From Isoetes taiwanensis (taxonomy: Eukaryota; Streptophyta; Lycopodiopsida; Isoetales; Isoetaceae): a stretch of DNA of 64,000 nt. A program made the position numbers and the translations under genes. The stretch spans positions 40,105,841-40,169,840 of the forward strand of contig JAJEKV010000002.1 of assembly GCA_021234155.1 (NCBI GenBank), written 5' to 3'. Of this stretch, positions 32,640-43,887 are shown one piece after another; position 1 is the first letter of the stretch, and each line of letters opens with the position of its first letter. Below the pieces are notes generated by a model. That model saw only the letters and a list, made by a program, of their open reading frames with translations. It had not been told where the DNA came from and ran no database searches.

Positions 32640-34608
32640 ATTGTTGATCCAAGTTATCACCAAATCGGAAGAAAGAAGAGGGTTTTGAGGCGCTCGTGAC
32701 GATGGCACTTAGAGTTGCCGGCGTTGTTCCTTGTAACTTGAGCATGTGAACTCTGTTTTCGATGATCTTTAGTTCTTTGGAAAGCTTGTTCCGAGAGGTC
32801 TCCATCAACATCAATTTTGTTAGGGTTTGCTTTCAGGTTAGGGGCCGGATTTGGGTCTGTTTGATTTTGGCCACTTATAGTAGGGATGGGAAAGATAGAT
32901 ATGATTCCAGCATCCAAGGCAGCGACAAAACGGCGTGAGTCTATCACCAATTTGGTGATACGTGATCCCCCAGTTGCTGTGCAAAAAGAGGTAAATAATT
33001 CAATTGAAAGTTCTTTGCCTTCGATGCTGGCTACTCCAGTGGTTCTTGAAGAAAGGGATTTTCCTCCCTTGCAAGGCGCTGCGAGTAAGGGAGCGGAAGT
33101 TAATGGGAAATTGCATCCACCAGGTACAGATTCTAGTCCTAATGTAGTTCCTCAGCCGCAGGCAAATAATAGTGCTTGGAAATCATCTGATTCGATTACA
33201 AAAGTTTCATATCAAAGATTTAGTGATTGGCTTTGTAAGGATATATCTAGTGCATCTAGAAAGGCAAGGCTAGCTTTTTCTGTGTATTGTCGAAGGAAGT
33301 AAGGATGAGTTGTCGCAACCTTGGACACATTAAAAGCCCGACAGATTCAATCGCAACAACAAACCGCCTCCGGATGACATATTTTACCAGTCTGATTGTC
33401 AGAATGTGGTTCAAGCTTCTGGTATTCCTGTGGTTGAGGTGGACCATCAAGCTCATATTAAGTGTGCTGAGAACTTATCTTCTTGTGCAGTTCTTGGGTA
33501 TTTTACTGGTGGCTATTTAGATTTTTCACGGTTCCCTATTTGGTTGTCTCGCTTCCGAGACGCTTCCTTCAACTTCCTCCTTTCGGTCCATCAAGTTGTT
33601 GGCAAAAAAACTTTGTTCTCATTATGTTTGAAAGTAGTGATGCAGTGGACTCTTTGGTATCAAGAGGGATTGATCCACTTGGTGGGGAATATATAATGTA
33701 CCAGTATTACTCTCCTGGCTTTACACCAGATACATTTCGTGCATTAAAGATGTCTTGCTGGTTCTCGTTACCTAATCTTCCTCCTGATCTAATGGCTCAT
33801 CAATTTCTAGTTGCAATTGCAATGGGACTTGGGGTTCATATCTCACACTCCATCATGAATGGTCCAAGGATTTGTGTTTCTATGCCTATGGACTCGCCTT
33901 TGCCAGATTGTGTAGTTGTGAAGAGCGGGCCTTGGTATAAGAAGTTGGATCTTAAGCTTCTGAATGGTCCAGAATTAGCCTGTTTGTTTCCTGATAAGGA
34001 GGCTTTTGCTAGCTTTCGTCGAGGTACTCGTGCATCTCAGGCATCTATTCAACATTCTTCTCAGGTTCAAGCTCCTACTGTTATTTCTTCATCTATTCAT
34101 GATCAACCTTTGCCAGTTGTCTTGCATTCCTCGGCTATGGAAGATGCTCTATACACAGTTCCAATAGTGTCGTCCTTAACACCATCAAGTGCAACTCTCC
34201 CCGTTGTTGCTTCTGCTTCTCATGTTTCTGAGGTTGTTATGGCTGATGGTCCTAATCTTCAGTGCGCAAAAGAGTCATGGCAACAGGTCAATTGGAAGAA
34301 GGCAGCGAGGAAGAAGTCAGTTATGTCATCTCACGAGGCTATCCTGCCTCGTTCTATTCAGTGGCATGATAACTTGATGTCTGTATGATCATCCCGATGT
34401 TGCAGAACATGTTGATTATGATGAGGCTATTAAACGCCTCAAGGTGGCACAAGGAGTATGATTATGTACTGTGTTTGGGTGGTTTTGCTTAGTGGACCAT
34501 CTCGTCCTCTAGGTTTTGAGTCCCACGTCACAGGTCCCTTGTATGTATCTTGATATTCCTTGATAATAGATTGTCGTCCTTCAAAAAAAAAAAAAAAAAA
34601 AAAAAAAA
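32640..34608 (+). mobile_element. Poly(A) retroposon with LINE ORF1-type coding region
   Basis: ACTTCACACTACATGACG (18 bp) is present at both ends (32622-32639 and 34609-34626). The insert ends in about 26 A residues (34583-34608). Long target duplications and a pure poly(A) tail fit L1-type retrotransposition. It carries one broken ORF of ORF1 type and no reverse transcriptase, so it is either an ORF1-only half-LINE or a retroposed transcript. It is nested in the left arm of the TIR element. Confidence 0.88.
32886..34388 (+). pseudogene. LINE ORF1-like protein (DUF4283 type), frameshifted
   Basis: The N-terminal part (32886-33302, 138 codons) has the ERDFPPLQ motif common at the start of plant LINE ORF1 and DUF4283 proteins, then SYQRFSDWLCK. 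After stops or shifts around 33300-33480 the protein resumes through VLGYFTGGYLDF and the DUF4283-like YYSPGFTPDTFRALKMSCWFSLPNLP...LVAIAMGLGV (33690-33850). It ends with a Ser/Ala/Pro-rich tail at 34388. The zinc knuckle often following DUF4283 was not seen. At least two frame changes are needed. Confidence 0.75.
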
Positions 34609-34908
34609 ACTTCACACTACATGACGTCATTAAGTTACCAATAAAATAGACAACATAGACAAATACCCAATAAAATAGTAAAAACGATGTGAATACAGTT
34701 TTGAGCAGCTTAGAGCATGCATTGGCAACCATGAGGAAACTAGAAAGGAGGAAATGATGCGCTCTTCGCAAAACAAGTCCTGATATAGTTCAAAACAAGC
34801 ACTGATACACATCACCGTTCCAAGTACATGACATAGGGCTGATAAGGCAAGGAAGGATCATAGCATGGGCTCCTCATTGCAAGGGGCAGAATATGCTTTC
34901 ACTTTGAA

Positions 34909-36076
34909 TTGTAATGTCGTTGAGATGCATACTCTGCTTTCTTTAATCCCTGTGATAAAACAATGCATGCTCAGACATAAATGGATATGATACATGTACA
35001 ACACAGTTTGCAATGTGAGACATCACACATAGTATAACTATCTGATGTCGTTAATATAATTACGACTAGTGAATGTCATGACATGTTCAAAACGAACATG
35101 CACCTTTAGATCAAGTACTCGCTGAAAATCAGTTGTTGTTCCCTCTTGTAGCAGTGCACGATATGTATCCGCAATTGACTCTAGTGGTGAGAGTATAACC
35201 TGCAAGAAAGGTGGAAAAGGTTATAACAATAGAGAATAGACTGCATATATATTGCAGTGCAGACCTTCAAAAGAGCTTCAGCTTTGCCAATCTCACGGGC
35301 CACATACTTAGTGTAGCTGGCTGGTGCCGCCTGTGACAACCGAAGAATATCGCAGATGCCATCTGAGAACATAAAAAAAAGGGGAAAAATAAAAATGCCT
35401 ATGTTACCTGCGCTCCTAATGCTGGCACCTCTAGTAGGAGAGTCTTCACAGCTTGGGTGTCTAGCAACATCTGCAAGCTCATTAAAAAAGCATCTTAGAA
35501 CAACTTATATTAAATTGGAACTTCCTTTCCCCTTCCCTGTTCTCAAATTCAAATTGGAACTTATATTAAATTGGAACAACAATCAATTCAAATCTCAAGC
35601 ATGCAAATAAAGTAGGTACTGCTAAGCGACCCGCGCTCTACATTTGCAGGCAGATAAACCACTTCTTACTACATCTTTACAGCATGCAAATCATCTAAAA
35701 TGAGTATCCTGCTAACAACATTCCATGTGTAATAATATTTCTCATTATGTATATGAATGAAAATACTTCACATACTCTGACTGATCCCCAACAGCTTCAA
35801 GGGCAGCCCATGGCATCCGTGACATACTCAACAGTTCATTTTCTAGCATTGTTTCAAGTCCCATAACCAGTGTTGCCAATGCTTTTGTAATGACTCCTGA
35901 AAATTCATCCTGCACATAAACCCAGATACAGACATCAGGGTTCAAATTTCCTCTACATGGCATTCCATCACCAAGAGCAGCAGCAGAAGTGTTAAGACCT
36001 GTTGCTCAGACATATCTATTCTTTCAGAAAACTGCTTATCAATTAGCTTTGAAATATTCTCTGCCAGTTGACCAGC
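34909..36076 (-). pseudogene. VPS53: VPS53 C-terminal gene fragment with introns, exon(s) missing
   Basis: Six minus-strand exon blocks with GT..AG borders match plant VPS53 (HIT1), a GARP tethering-complex subunit at the trans-Golgi. They are: 36076-35999 (AENISKLIDKQF...DMSEQQ), 35909-35776 (DEFSGVITKALATLV...VGDQS), 35470-35408 (MLLDTQAVKTLLLEVPALGAQ), 35330-35265 (AAPASYTKYVAREIGKAEALLK), 35199-35104 (VILSPLESIADTYRALLQEG) and 34949-34909 (GLKKAEY, stop). The exon(s) expected between blocks two and three, about 55 residues, are absent from 35471-35775. Nothing upstream of the first block is present. Retained introns show capture as DNA, not cDNA. Confidence 0.85.
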
Positions 36077-36374
36077 CTGCAAGACAAAATTATGGCCTCA
36101 TATAGTAATCAGGGTTTATGTCAATAACATGCGTGTCTTACGGATTACGTAAGGAACATAAGTGTCATGTATTCACTTAAGTTGCTACAGCATACCGTTT
36201 AGGCTGGTTATTTGGAGGCTATTTATCTTCTGCATTTCCACAACTTTAATTACAACAGTATTTTACATATCTTCCCCCATTTTAATGTAGCATCTGCACT
36301 AGAACAATATTTGGCATAAACCAGCATAGAAAGCACAACCAGAACATCCATCAATAGAAAAATTGCTCCAGCTT

Positions 36375-36595
36375 TTAATCACTAGCATCTTCCTTAGGAG
36401 GGCACAACATGCCACCCCATTGAGAGAAGTAGAGCAACATAACAGGCAAAGTACAGCAAATGCACACAATACCCATAAACACAATACCCTTTTCTGTAGA
36501 GTATGAACTGTAAGTGAAGAAGAGGAGATGTGTCAGAACTGCTCCTACATTGTCTCCTGCACTCGTCAAGCCTGAAACCATTCCCAACGAATACC
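36375..36595 (-). pseudogene. NRT2-type nitrate transporter C-terminal fragment
   Basis: Minus-strand SLGMVSGLTSAGDNVGAVLTHLLFF, then YSTEKGIVFMGIV, then CCTLPVMLLYFSQWGGMLCPP matches the last transmembrane helices of NRT2 high-affinity nitrate transporters (MFS family). The frame ends at a stop just after (36375-36377). Homology begins abruptly near 36595, and no other NRT2 exon is seen. NRT2 is a plasma-membrane protein of about 500 residues; only about 70 remain. It lies about 300 bp upstream of the VPS53 fragment, on the same strand. Confidence 0.85.
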
Positions 36596-37300
36596 ATTTG
36601 TTAACTATACCATTTGTTGGGTAACCAAAAAAAGAACTGTTAACATAGGACTGTTAACTATACCATTTGTTGGGGCACATGTACCTGTACTATTTGTGGC
36701 ATCTGACATATTGCTGCATGGCATAAACATCTAGTATAAACATCTAGTAAAATGGAAGATTGCCATAATGTATATTCTATGAAGATAAATGAAAATACTG
36801 CAATGTGAGCAATGTGAATGAAATATAGATTCTAAAATAAATGGTGGACAAAAAGGAAGTAGATAAAACCCTACTGAAAACAATCCAGAAAACAATCTTT
36901 GATATGCATAGAAACGATTGCTTACCTTTAAAAAGCTATTTGCACTTTGGAAAATCGGATGCAAGCTTCAAAAGCTCCAAACTAGAAACACCTGGTGTCG
37001 ACTGGGATCCGGAAGACGCGATTTGCCGCCTTCGATCATCCGTAATGGCGCTTAAGGGGTGCTCCACGACAGGGGTTAACTTACGACATGAATTTTTAGA
37101 GTCCGTTAACTGCTGTTAAAGCTTAACCTAATATAATGTTAGTATGAAGCACAGTTAAAAGGGCACCATTAAGCTAACTGAACCGTTATTTCTTAACCCC
37201 CTCTTAACTTAACGGCATGTCTTAGCGGCAGCTGTGTGAACCCCAGATAGCTAACTTTTTCTAACATAACGGATTTTAACCCCCCAGTGTGAAGTGGCCC

Positions 37301-37475
37301 TTAAGTGCTTACCACATCGAACGCGGGTGGGACCTTTGGTCGCTAAAGTGGAGATTAATAAGAGTGATGGAAGAGAGAAAGGGCAGCAAAATATGATCAC
37401 TTCGCCATGTCGATGGCAAGACCTCCTTCTCCAGTGATTATGCCAGGGTAGCGTCGAGATTCGTTTACTAGGTGG
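37301..37475 (+). other. Short interval upstream of the PPR gene
   Basis: Lies between the right end of the TIR element and the PPR start codon. No clear TATA box was identified. An in-frame stop at 37449-37451 precedes the ATG at 37476. Confidence 0.5.
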
Positions 37476-39533
37476 ATGATATTTTACTTTCCCTCTAGAA
37501 ATTTAAGATCGTTAGAAGACGCTCTTCACTTTGTCCACACCAATGGGTCTTGCATATCCAATGACCTTGCATACCAACTGTACCAAGCCTGCAAGAAATA
37601 TGGGGACCTGGAACTTGGGAGAAGAGTGCAGTCTCTTCTGGTTTGTAATGGTTCCTATTCCATTGCCATTCTGTTCAACCAACTCATTCGTCTATTTGCC
37701 TCCAATGGAAGTTTGGTTGAAGCAAATAAAGCACTCAATCAGGTTACAGAGCTTAACCAACATCCTTGGCAAGCAATTATTGATGGTCATGCCAATGTCG
37801 AGGGCGGAAATATGGCCCTCCACTTCTATGATCGGATTCAATATGCAGGAATAACTCCTAACAAATTCATATTCTCAAGTATCCTCAAAGCCTGCCGTGA
37901 AGTAGGTGCAATACAGCAGGGGAGGTGCATCCATGAGTACATACTTCAGGTTGGTCTCCAATACGATGTTGCTGTGGGAAATATCCTTGTAGACATGTAT
38001 GCAAAGCTTGGGAGCTTGAAAGAGGCAAATAATGTATTTGATAAGTTACCTACTCGGAATTCATTGACATGGAATGCAATGATCTCAGGATATGCAGGGA
38101 TGGACGGTCAGATTGCCGTACAGCATTTTGACAACATGTTGCTTCAAAATATTAAGCCAAGTAAGGTCACTTTTCTGATTGTTTTGAAAGCATGCAGTAG
38201 TATAGTTGAAATAGAGATTGGCAGGCGCATTCATGAACAAATCCTTGAAAATGGATTAGGCTATGATATTGTTCTGGGTAGTGCTACTGTTGACATGTAT
38301 GCCAAATGTGGAGCCTTGGAGGAAGCGTGCAAAGTGTTTGAGAAACTACCAGCAGATCAGGATATAGTAGCTTGGGCTACGCTTCTTGCAGCATATACAC
38401 TACATGATGAACCCCACAATGCTTTGGGATGTTTCTTAAAGATGCAGCTTAAGAATGTGAAGCCAGATAAAGTCACATACCTTTGGGTCTTGAAAGCCTG
38501 TGGGGTTGCAGGTAATTTGCAACAGGCTAGGCACATTCATGAGCAAATATTTTCAAGTGGATTGCAATCTAACACCATGGTAGGGAATTCCGTTATTGAT
38601 ATGTACATCAAATGTGATAGCTTGGCAGAGGCATACAAAGCCTTTGTCAACCTTCCAGTTCGTACTGTGGTATCGTGGAGTGCAATGATTGCAGGATATG
38701 CCGAGTATGGTGAAGGCTTTCTGGCATTGCAATGTTTTGAAGACATGCAATCCGAAGGGATAAAACCGAACAAAGTTACATTTCTGAGCACTTTAAAAGC
38801 ATGTGGCATTGTTGGTGCTATCAAGAAAGGCAGGGGTATCCATTGGCAGATAATTAAAGGTGGGCTTCAACATGATGTTGTTATGGGGAATACACTTGTT
38901 GATATGTATGCAAAATGTGGAAGTTTGGGGGAGGCAACTAAAGTCTTCAATTTATTACCGCATCATAATGTGGTGACCTGGGGTGCTATGATTGTAGGAT
39001 TTGCCCAGGTTGGCAAGGTTTGGTTGGTTATGCAGTGCTTTGAAGACATGCTCTATTATGATGTAAGACCAAATGATGTTGTATTCACTGGTATCTTTAC
39101 CGCATTCAGTTATATGGGACTCGTAGAGGAGGGTCTTTTATATTTTGAGCACATGAAAGAAAGCTATCATATACAGCCCGATACATGTCACATTACCTGC
39201 ATGGTAGATCTTCTGGGTCGTGCAGGATGCTTCAGTGAAGCAAAGTGGCTACTCAAAGATCATATGCAACCATTTATATTACCATGGATAACACTGCTTA
39301 ATGCATGTAGACTTTATGGTAATGCTGAGCTTGGCCAATGGTGTTTTCATGAAATTGTTCATCTAGATCGGTTTTGTGCTGCAGCGTACGTGCTCATGTC
39401 AAACATCCTTGCAACAACTTCTTTTAGCCAAGATGCTCGGGAAGTGCAAGAGCATGGAGAAGTTATGCCACAAAAGTTGGTCGTCCAGGGAACATTGAAA
39501 AGCGTTAGGCCATACAAAATCATGAGATGGTAA
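37476..39533 (+). CDS. PLS-class pentatricopeptide repeat protein, E-type end
   Basis: An intron-free 685-codon ORF. Tandem P, L and S motifs run from about residue 25 to 560, with repeated phrases such as LVDMYAKCGSL.EA.KVF, VTWNAMISGYA and KP.KVTFL..LKAC. An E-like region follows (MVDLLGRAGCFSEAKWLL...PWITLLNACRLYGNAELG, about 570-640). No DYW deaminase domain is present; the last 40 residues are unlike the usual E2/E+ tail and may be a decayed or replaced end. PLS proteins usually specify organellar C-to-U editing sites or other RNA processing. No clear transit peptide is visible, so the true start could lie in an unseen upstream exon. Coding is uninterrupted, so it may be functional. It starts only 176 bp from the TIR element. 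Confidence 0.85.
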   Translation: MIFYFPSRNLRSLEDALHFVHTNGSCISNDLAYQLYQACKKYGDLELGRRVQSLLVCNGSYSIAILFNQLIRLFASNGSLVEANKALNQVTELNQHPWQAIIDGHANVEGGNMALHFYDRIQYAGITPNKFIFSSILKACREVGAIQQGRCIHEYILQVGLQYDVAVGNILVDMYAKLGSLKEANNVFDKLPTRNSLTWNAMISGYAGMDGQIAVQHFDNMLLQNIKPSKVTFLIVLKACSSIVEIEIGRRIHEQILENGLGYDIVLGSATVDMYAKCGALEEACKVFEKLPADQDIVAWATLLAAYTLHDEPHNALGCFLKMQLKNVKPDKVTYLWVLKACGVAGNLQQARHIHEQIFSSGLQSNTMVGNSVIDMYIKCDSLAEAYKAFVNLPVRTVVSWSAMIAGYAEYGEGFLALQCFEDMQSEGIKPNKVTFLSTLKACGIVGAIKKGRGIHWQIIKGGLQHDVVMGNTLVDMYAKCGSLGEATKVFNLLPHHNVVTWGAMIVGFAQVGKVWLVMQCFEDMLYYDVRPNDVVFTGIFTAFSYMGLVEEGLLYFEHMKESYHIQPDTCHITCMVDLLGRAGCFSEAKWLLKDHMQPFILPWITLLNACRLYGNAELGQWCFHEIVHLDRFCAAAYVLMSNILATTSFSQDAREVQEHGEVMPQKLVVQGTLKSVRPYKIMRW

Positions 39534-40917
39534 AAAGATGGTAGGACGACTCTTACAATGACTTGACTTCGAAATCCTACCTAAGGTAAAACGTTCTTGA
39601 GTGCTTTTGACAGAAATTATAGTACTTATAACAGGATGCCCATCACAGCTTTGAATGCAACAAGAAACATCATCATTTCAGGGCTAAATAAGGTGCATAT
39701 AATGCTGCTTGTGTGATGGACCCAGGATGCCCTCTGGAAGATTAAAACCACCTATATTCAGAAAGTTTAACTAGCATATATTTCAGGATGAATCACATAG
39801 GACAGGTCTTCACTCACTATAATTCTGAAGTTCCCTTCACTACTTATTTGAGAGACTGGGAAGCAAAAGAGCTCAAAGACTGAAAATGAAATCTTGTATG
39901 CTTCAATATGGAGGCGACGGATTATGCGATAATTTATAATGGGCCTAGGGATGACTACCTAAGTGGGTTACACAGAGAAAGATATAATTTAGGATTGAGG
40001 AATGCGGAGGGAGAATAGGTGGAACAAGGAAGAAATATAAACATTACATGTAACAAAACAAGGCAGGTATACTTGCTATCAATAGCTGGTGTCTAAATTC
40101 CTCGTGATCATTACCAAAGGTTGAAGTTTATTTTAGTTAATGCGAGATCTAATCCATGCTGATCTTATATCCTGTTGTATAAAAAAAGAGAGTCTATAAT
40201 CGTTATGTTTACAAAGAGAATGCCACTTCTAGGAGAAAGAATGTGCATCAGATTGCTCCAATGGAGAACTGGTAAAATATTGGCTCCCTATCTATACATT
40301 GTCTTGGCGTATATTGAGTTAAATCTATAGGTAGAAGTGAATACTATCCAATAGCAGTAGAATCGTCTAAAACGGAATTGGAAGTTATAGTGTTTTAAGT
40401 AAGTGCTATACAAAATAACGTAAATGAGCATAACCTGTGAATTTTAACTCCAATTTCGATGAAGTTGACGTTGTTCGGAAGATCTTATCCTAGATAACTT
40501 TTGAATTTGAGGAGCAACAAAAACTCTACTACCATTTTTCAAAAAATGCTCTTTATTTAGAGGGTATTTTTGGAATTTTCGGAAACTTGAGGGGTATAAT
40601 TAGAATTTTCCCTATCTATATTATATGGTATATCGAACTAGACGACGAACCAATGGATCTTGGCCATTGCGTGCAATTGCATAGTAGTCCATAGTAAAAA
40701 TCAACAACTAAGATTGAACAGACTAAACATTGGCCAAATCATCCACATCTACTCTAGTTTTTAGACCATTTCATCCTCATCTTAGAAAAATTTCCACAAA
40801 AGAAGGAATTGAACCCCTGCCCCATAAGATTAAACCCCTCCAAACCCGTATGCCAACCACTAAGGCGCAAGCATCAATTATATTCTATTTTTTTTTTTTT
40901 AATTTACATAAGATTAC
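39534..40917. other. Downstream of PPR gene, no gene seen
   Basis: Likely 3' UTR then intergenic DNA. At 40800-40910 a phrase ('gaattgaacccctgccccataag...ccaaccactaaggcgcaagc') followed by a T run also occurs, split by a LINE, at about 43325-43339 and 44038-44065. Confidence 0.5.
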
Positions 40918-42600
40918 ACTTTCCCCAGAAAGTTCTAAAATGTTCTAGGTAGTTCTAGAGGTTCTAGAACTACTTAGATAGTTCTAGAATGTTTTTTGAC
41001 TAAATCAAATAGAATGGACAAACACATTAACCTAAAATAGAAGGTATCTAAAAATAGTAAGTTATAGTTGGAGAATGTCGTGGAGGTAAGCTATTGGGCA
41101 TTGACTGATCAATTCGTGCTAAAAAATAGTATTTTTTAAAGAAGTTTTTAAAAATAGTAAGTTTTTGCTAAATGTTCTAGAATGCCATGGGAGTGAGCTA
41201 ATGAGCTTTGACTGGTCAACTAGCAAGAATAAGCACCTCAACCTAAAATAGAAGTTGCTAAGAATAGTAAATATTAAAAAATTCCTAAAAATAGTAACTT
41301 TTTGCTGGAATCTAAGGGAGTCTTCATAAGATGTTTGAGAATCTAGAGGAATCTACACTAGCATTGATTGATCAATTAGTATAAATGGGCACCTCAACCT
41401 AAAATAGAAGTTGCTAAATATAGTAATTATGCTAAATGTTCTAGAATGCCATAGGAGTGAGGTGATGAGTTTTTTGGTGGTCAACTAGAATAAGCACCTC
41501 AACCTAAAAAATAAAAGTTGTTAAGAATAGTAACTATTGAAAAGTTCCTAAAAATAGTAACTTTTTGCTGGAATCTAAGGGATTCTTCATATTATGTTTG
41601 AGAACCTAGAGGAATCTACAATAACATTGATTGATCAATTAGTATGTATGGGGACCTCAACCTATAATAGAAGTTGCTAAAAGTGGTAATTTTTCAAGAA
41701 GTTTCTAAAAATAGTAGGTTTTTGTTAGATGTTCTAGAATGCCATGGGAGTGAGATAATGAGTTTTGATTGGTCAACTAGCAAGAATAAGCACCTCAACC
41801 TAAAATAGAAGTTGCGAAGAATAGTAAATATTGAAAAGTTCCTAAAAATAGTATCTTTTTGCTGGAATCTAAGGGAATCTTCATAAGATGTTTGACAATC
41901 TAGAGGAATCTACCTCAACCTAAAATAGAAGTTGCTAAACATAGTAATTTCTAAAAAAGTTTCCAAGAATAGTAACTTTCAACCTAAAATAGAAGTTCCT
42001 ATAAATAGTAATTTTTTTGCAGAAATCTAAGGGAATCTAATTGAATGTCACAAAATGTAAAGGAATGTTCTAGAATGAACTCTGATTGTCAACTAGCATG
42101 GATAAGCACCTCAACCTAAAAATGAAGTTGCTAAGAATAGTAAATTTTAAAAAGTTCCTAAAAATAGTAACTTCTTGCTAGAATCTAATGGAATTTCATA
42201 AAATCTAAGGGATTATTCTAGATCATTCTAGAATGAGCTTTGACTAGTCAACTAGCATAGATAAGCAGCTTACTCTAAAATAGAAGTTGCTAAGAATAGG
42301 GAATTTTCATAAAATCCGGGGGAATCTCATAAAACTTAGGGGAATCTAAGGGAATCTCACAAAATGTAAGAGAATATGAGAGAATCCAGTGGAATCTCGT
42401 AAAATTTAAGAGAATTTAAGTTCTAGAATGAGCTTTGACCAGACAACAAGCATGGATAAGCACCTCAACCTAAAATTGAAGTTGCTAAGAATAGTAACTT
42501 TTGAAAAGTCCCTAAAAATAGTAATTTTGAGCTGAAATTTAAGGGAATCTCATAAAATCTAAGGGAGAATCTTCATAAACTCTTAGAAAACTAGAACGTG
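40918..42600. repeat. Decayed tandem repeat, about 300-bp unit
   Basis: The phrase AAGCACCTCAACCTAAAATAGAAGTTGCTAAGAATAGTAA recurs with variation near 41232, 41390, 41493, 41788, 42106 and 42465. It alternates with GGAATCTAAGGGAATCTTCATAA and TTCTAGAATG blocks. Units are diverged by indels. No ORF is present. Confidence 0.8.
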
Positions 42601-42715
42601 GACCCACTGGAACATGCATCCACTAGAACATGCACCGTATGATCGACTAAAAAACTTGTATATCTATCTAACATATATATGTTCTTATGTTTGTCGCGCT
42701 TATCCGACCGCCCGT

Positions 42716-43270
42716 TCGAGATCCTACGACTCACGTGGCTTTGGGACGTATCCTACGGCTCAGATGGCTTGGGAGTTTCTATACAGATTCTATATAGACG
42801 ATCCTACGGTCTAGGTTGATTTGATCTTGATCGTCGGTCCGAGATCCTATGGCTCACGTTACTTGGGGGCATATCCTACGGCTCAGATGTGTTGGGAGTT
42901 TCTATACAGATTCTATATAGACGATCCTATGGTCCAGGTTGTTTTTTATCTCGGTCGTCAATCCGATCCTATGGCTCACGTTGCGTGGGGATATATCCTA
43001 TGGTGCACATAGCTTTGGAAATTATATGTACTCAATCCTACGGTCCAAGTCATTTTCTATCCTGATCGTTGATCCAAGATCCTACGGCTTACATTGCTTT
43101 GAGACATATCCTACGGTGCACATGGCTTTGGGAATTATATGTAATAGATCCTACGGCCCAGGCTGTTCTTGATCCTGATCGTCGATGCAAGATTCTAAGG
43201 ATCATGTTGCTTTAGATTTTTTGCCATGTGGCGCGATCTCGACCCTTAATTAGGTCCAAGATCCTACGCT
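42716..43270. repeat. Tandem repeat, about 110-123 bp unit, five to six copies
   Basis: Units begin GATCCTA(C/T)GGCTCACGTT and contain ATCCTACGGCTCAGATGGCTT and GATCCTACGGTCCAGGTT. Starts are near 42720, 42842, 42965, 43078, 43189 and 43260. ORFs through it (SYGSR..AYPTAQM) are repeat shadows. Confidence 0.88.
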
Positions 43271-43344
43271 CACGTTGAATGCTCAACTTTTTTGGAGAGG
43301 CTTTTAAATTTTTTATATTATTTGGGGAATTTAAACCCTAGTCC

Positions 43345-43803
43345 TTGTCCCACCTAGATGCTTGTTTCCTTGGCAAGCTCTGGGACCCCATTGCTCTAGA
43401 GCAGGTCAAAATGGCCCATTACAAGGAGCACATCAACCCCGTGTTAGCCCGGGGCCCACAGCTCTACCTGCGTTCCCAGCTGCCCCTGAAAAAGCGCAGA
43501 CTCATTGCCTCCATTCGCACAGGTGCCCACCATCTTCGCATCGAGACGGGCAGGTGGATTGGGGAGCCCCGCCAGGACAGGCTCTGTCAGTGCTGTCAAA
43601 CGGGTGCCATTGAGGATGAGTCTCACACTTTCCAGAGTTGCCCAGTGTTCAGTCAGATCCGGGCCAGATACGCTCCCTTAGTACGGCCGGACGTGCCCTT
43701 GCATTTGCTGATGAACACACCGTCAGTACGTGCCCTGGGGTCATACATCCAGGAGGTACTGGACTTGCGAGGTCACATTTGCCCCCGCCTGGCTGTCCGC
43801 TGA
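43345..43803 (+). CDS. LINE reverse transcriptase C-terminal region
   Basis: 152 codons. QLPLKKRRLIASIRTGAHHLRIETGRW followed by RLCQCCQTGAIEDESHTFQSCPVF is the C-terminal zinc-knuckle region of plant LINE ORF2, aligned with the LINE end at 661-1794 (RLCSLCNTGDIENEDHVFAECPAY). The catalytic RT domain is missing because of 5' truncation. GC content is clearly higher than the surrounding AT-rich repeats, consistent with a recent arrival. Confidence 0.88.
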   Translation: MSHLDACFLGKLWDPIALEQVKMAHYKEHINPVLARGPQLYLRSQLPLKKRRLIASIRTGAHHLRIETGRWIGEPRQDRLCQCCQTGAIEDESHTFQSCPVFSQIRARYAPLVRPDVPLHLLMNTPSVRALGSYIQEVLDLRGHICPRLAVR

Positions 43804-43887
43804 CTAGGCACTACGGGGGTGGTGCATGACTGTATATATTGGGATGTTTCTGCATTTTATATGATTAGCATAGTTTGTCAGCAGGCT

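Larger units (their letters stand above)
32350..37300. mobile_element. Harbinger-like TIR element carrying host gene fragments
   Basis: The left end GGGCCATTCCACACTGG (from 32350) and right end CCAGTGTGAAGTGGCCC (to 37300) are inverted with two mismatches. Both are flanked by TTA (32347-32349 and 37301-37303), the target duplication used by PIF/Harbinger. Subterminal regions are rich in CCGTTAGGTTATG-type repeats on both sides. Inside are fragments of VPS53 (minus) and an NRT2 transporter (minus) and a nested retroposon (32640-34608). Without the retroposon and its duplication the element is about 2.96 kb. It has no transposase of its own. Confidence 0.8.

Noticed and set aside
34909-36076. 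Functional VPS53 gene
   Set aside because: Only C-terminal exons are present, internal exon(s) are missing, and the fragment lies inside a TIR element.
42614-43172. Plus-strand ORFs with repeated SYGSR..AYPTAQM peptides
   Set aside because: They are translations of the 120-bp tandem repeat; the frame changes between units.
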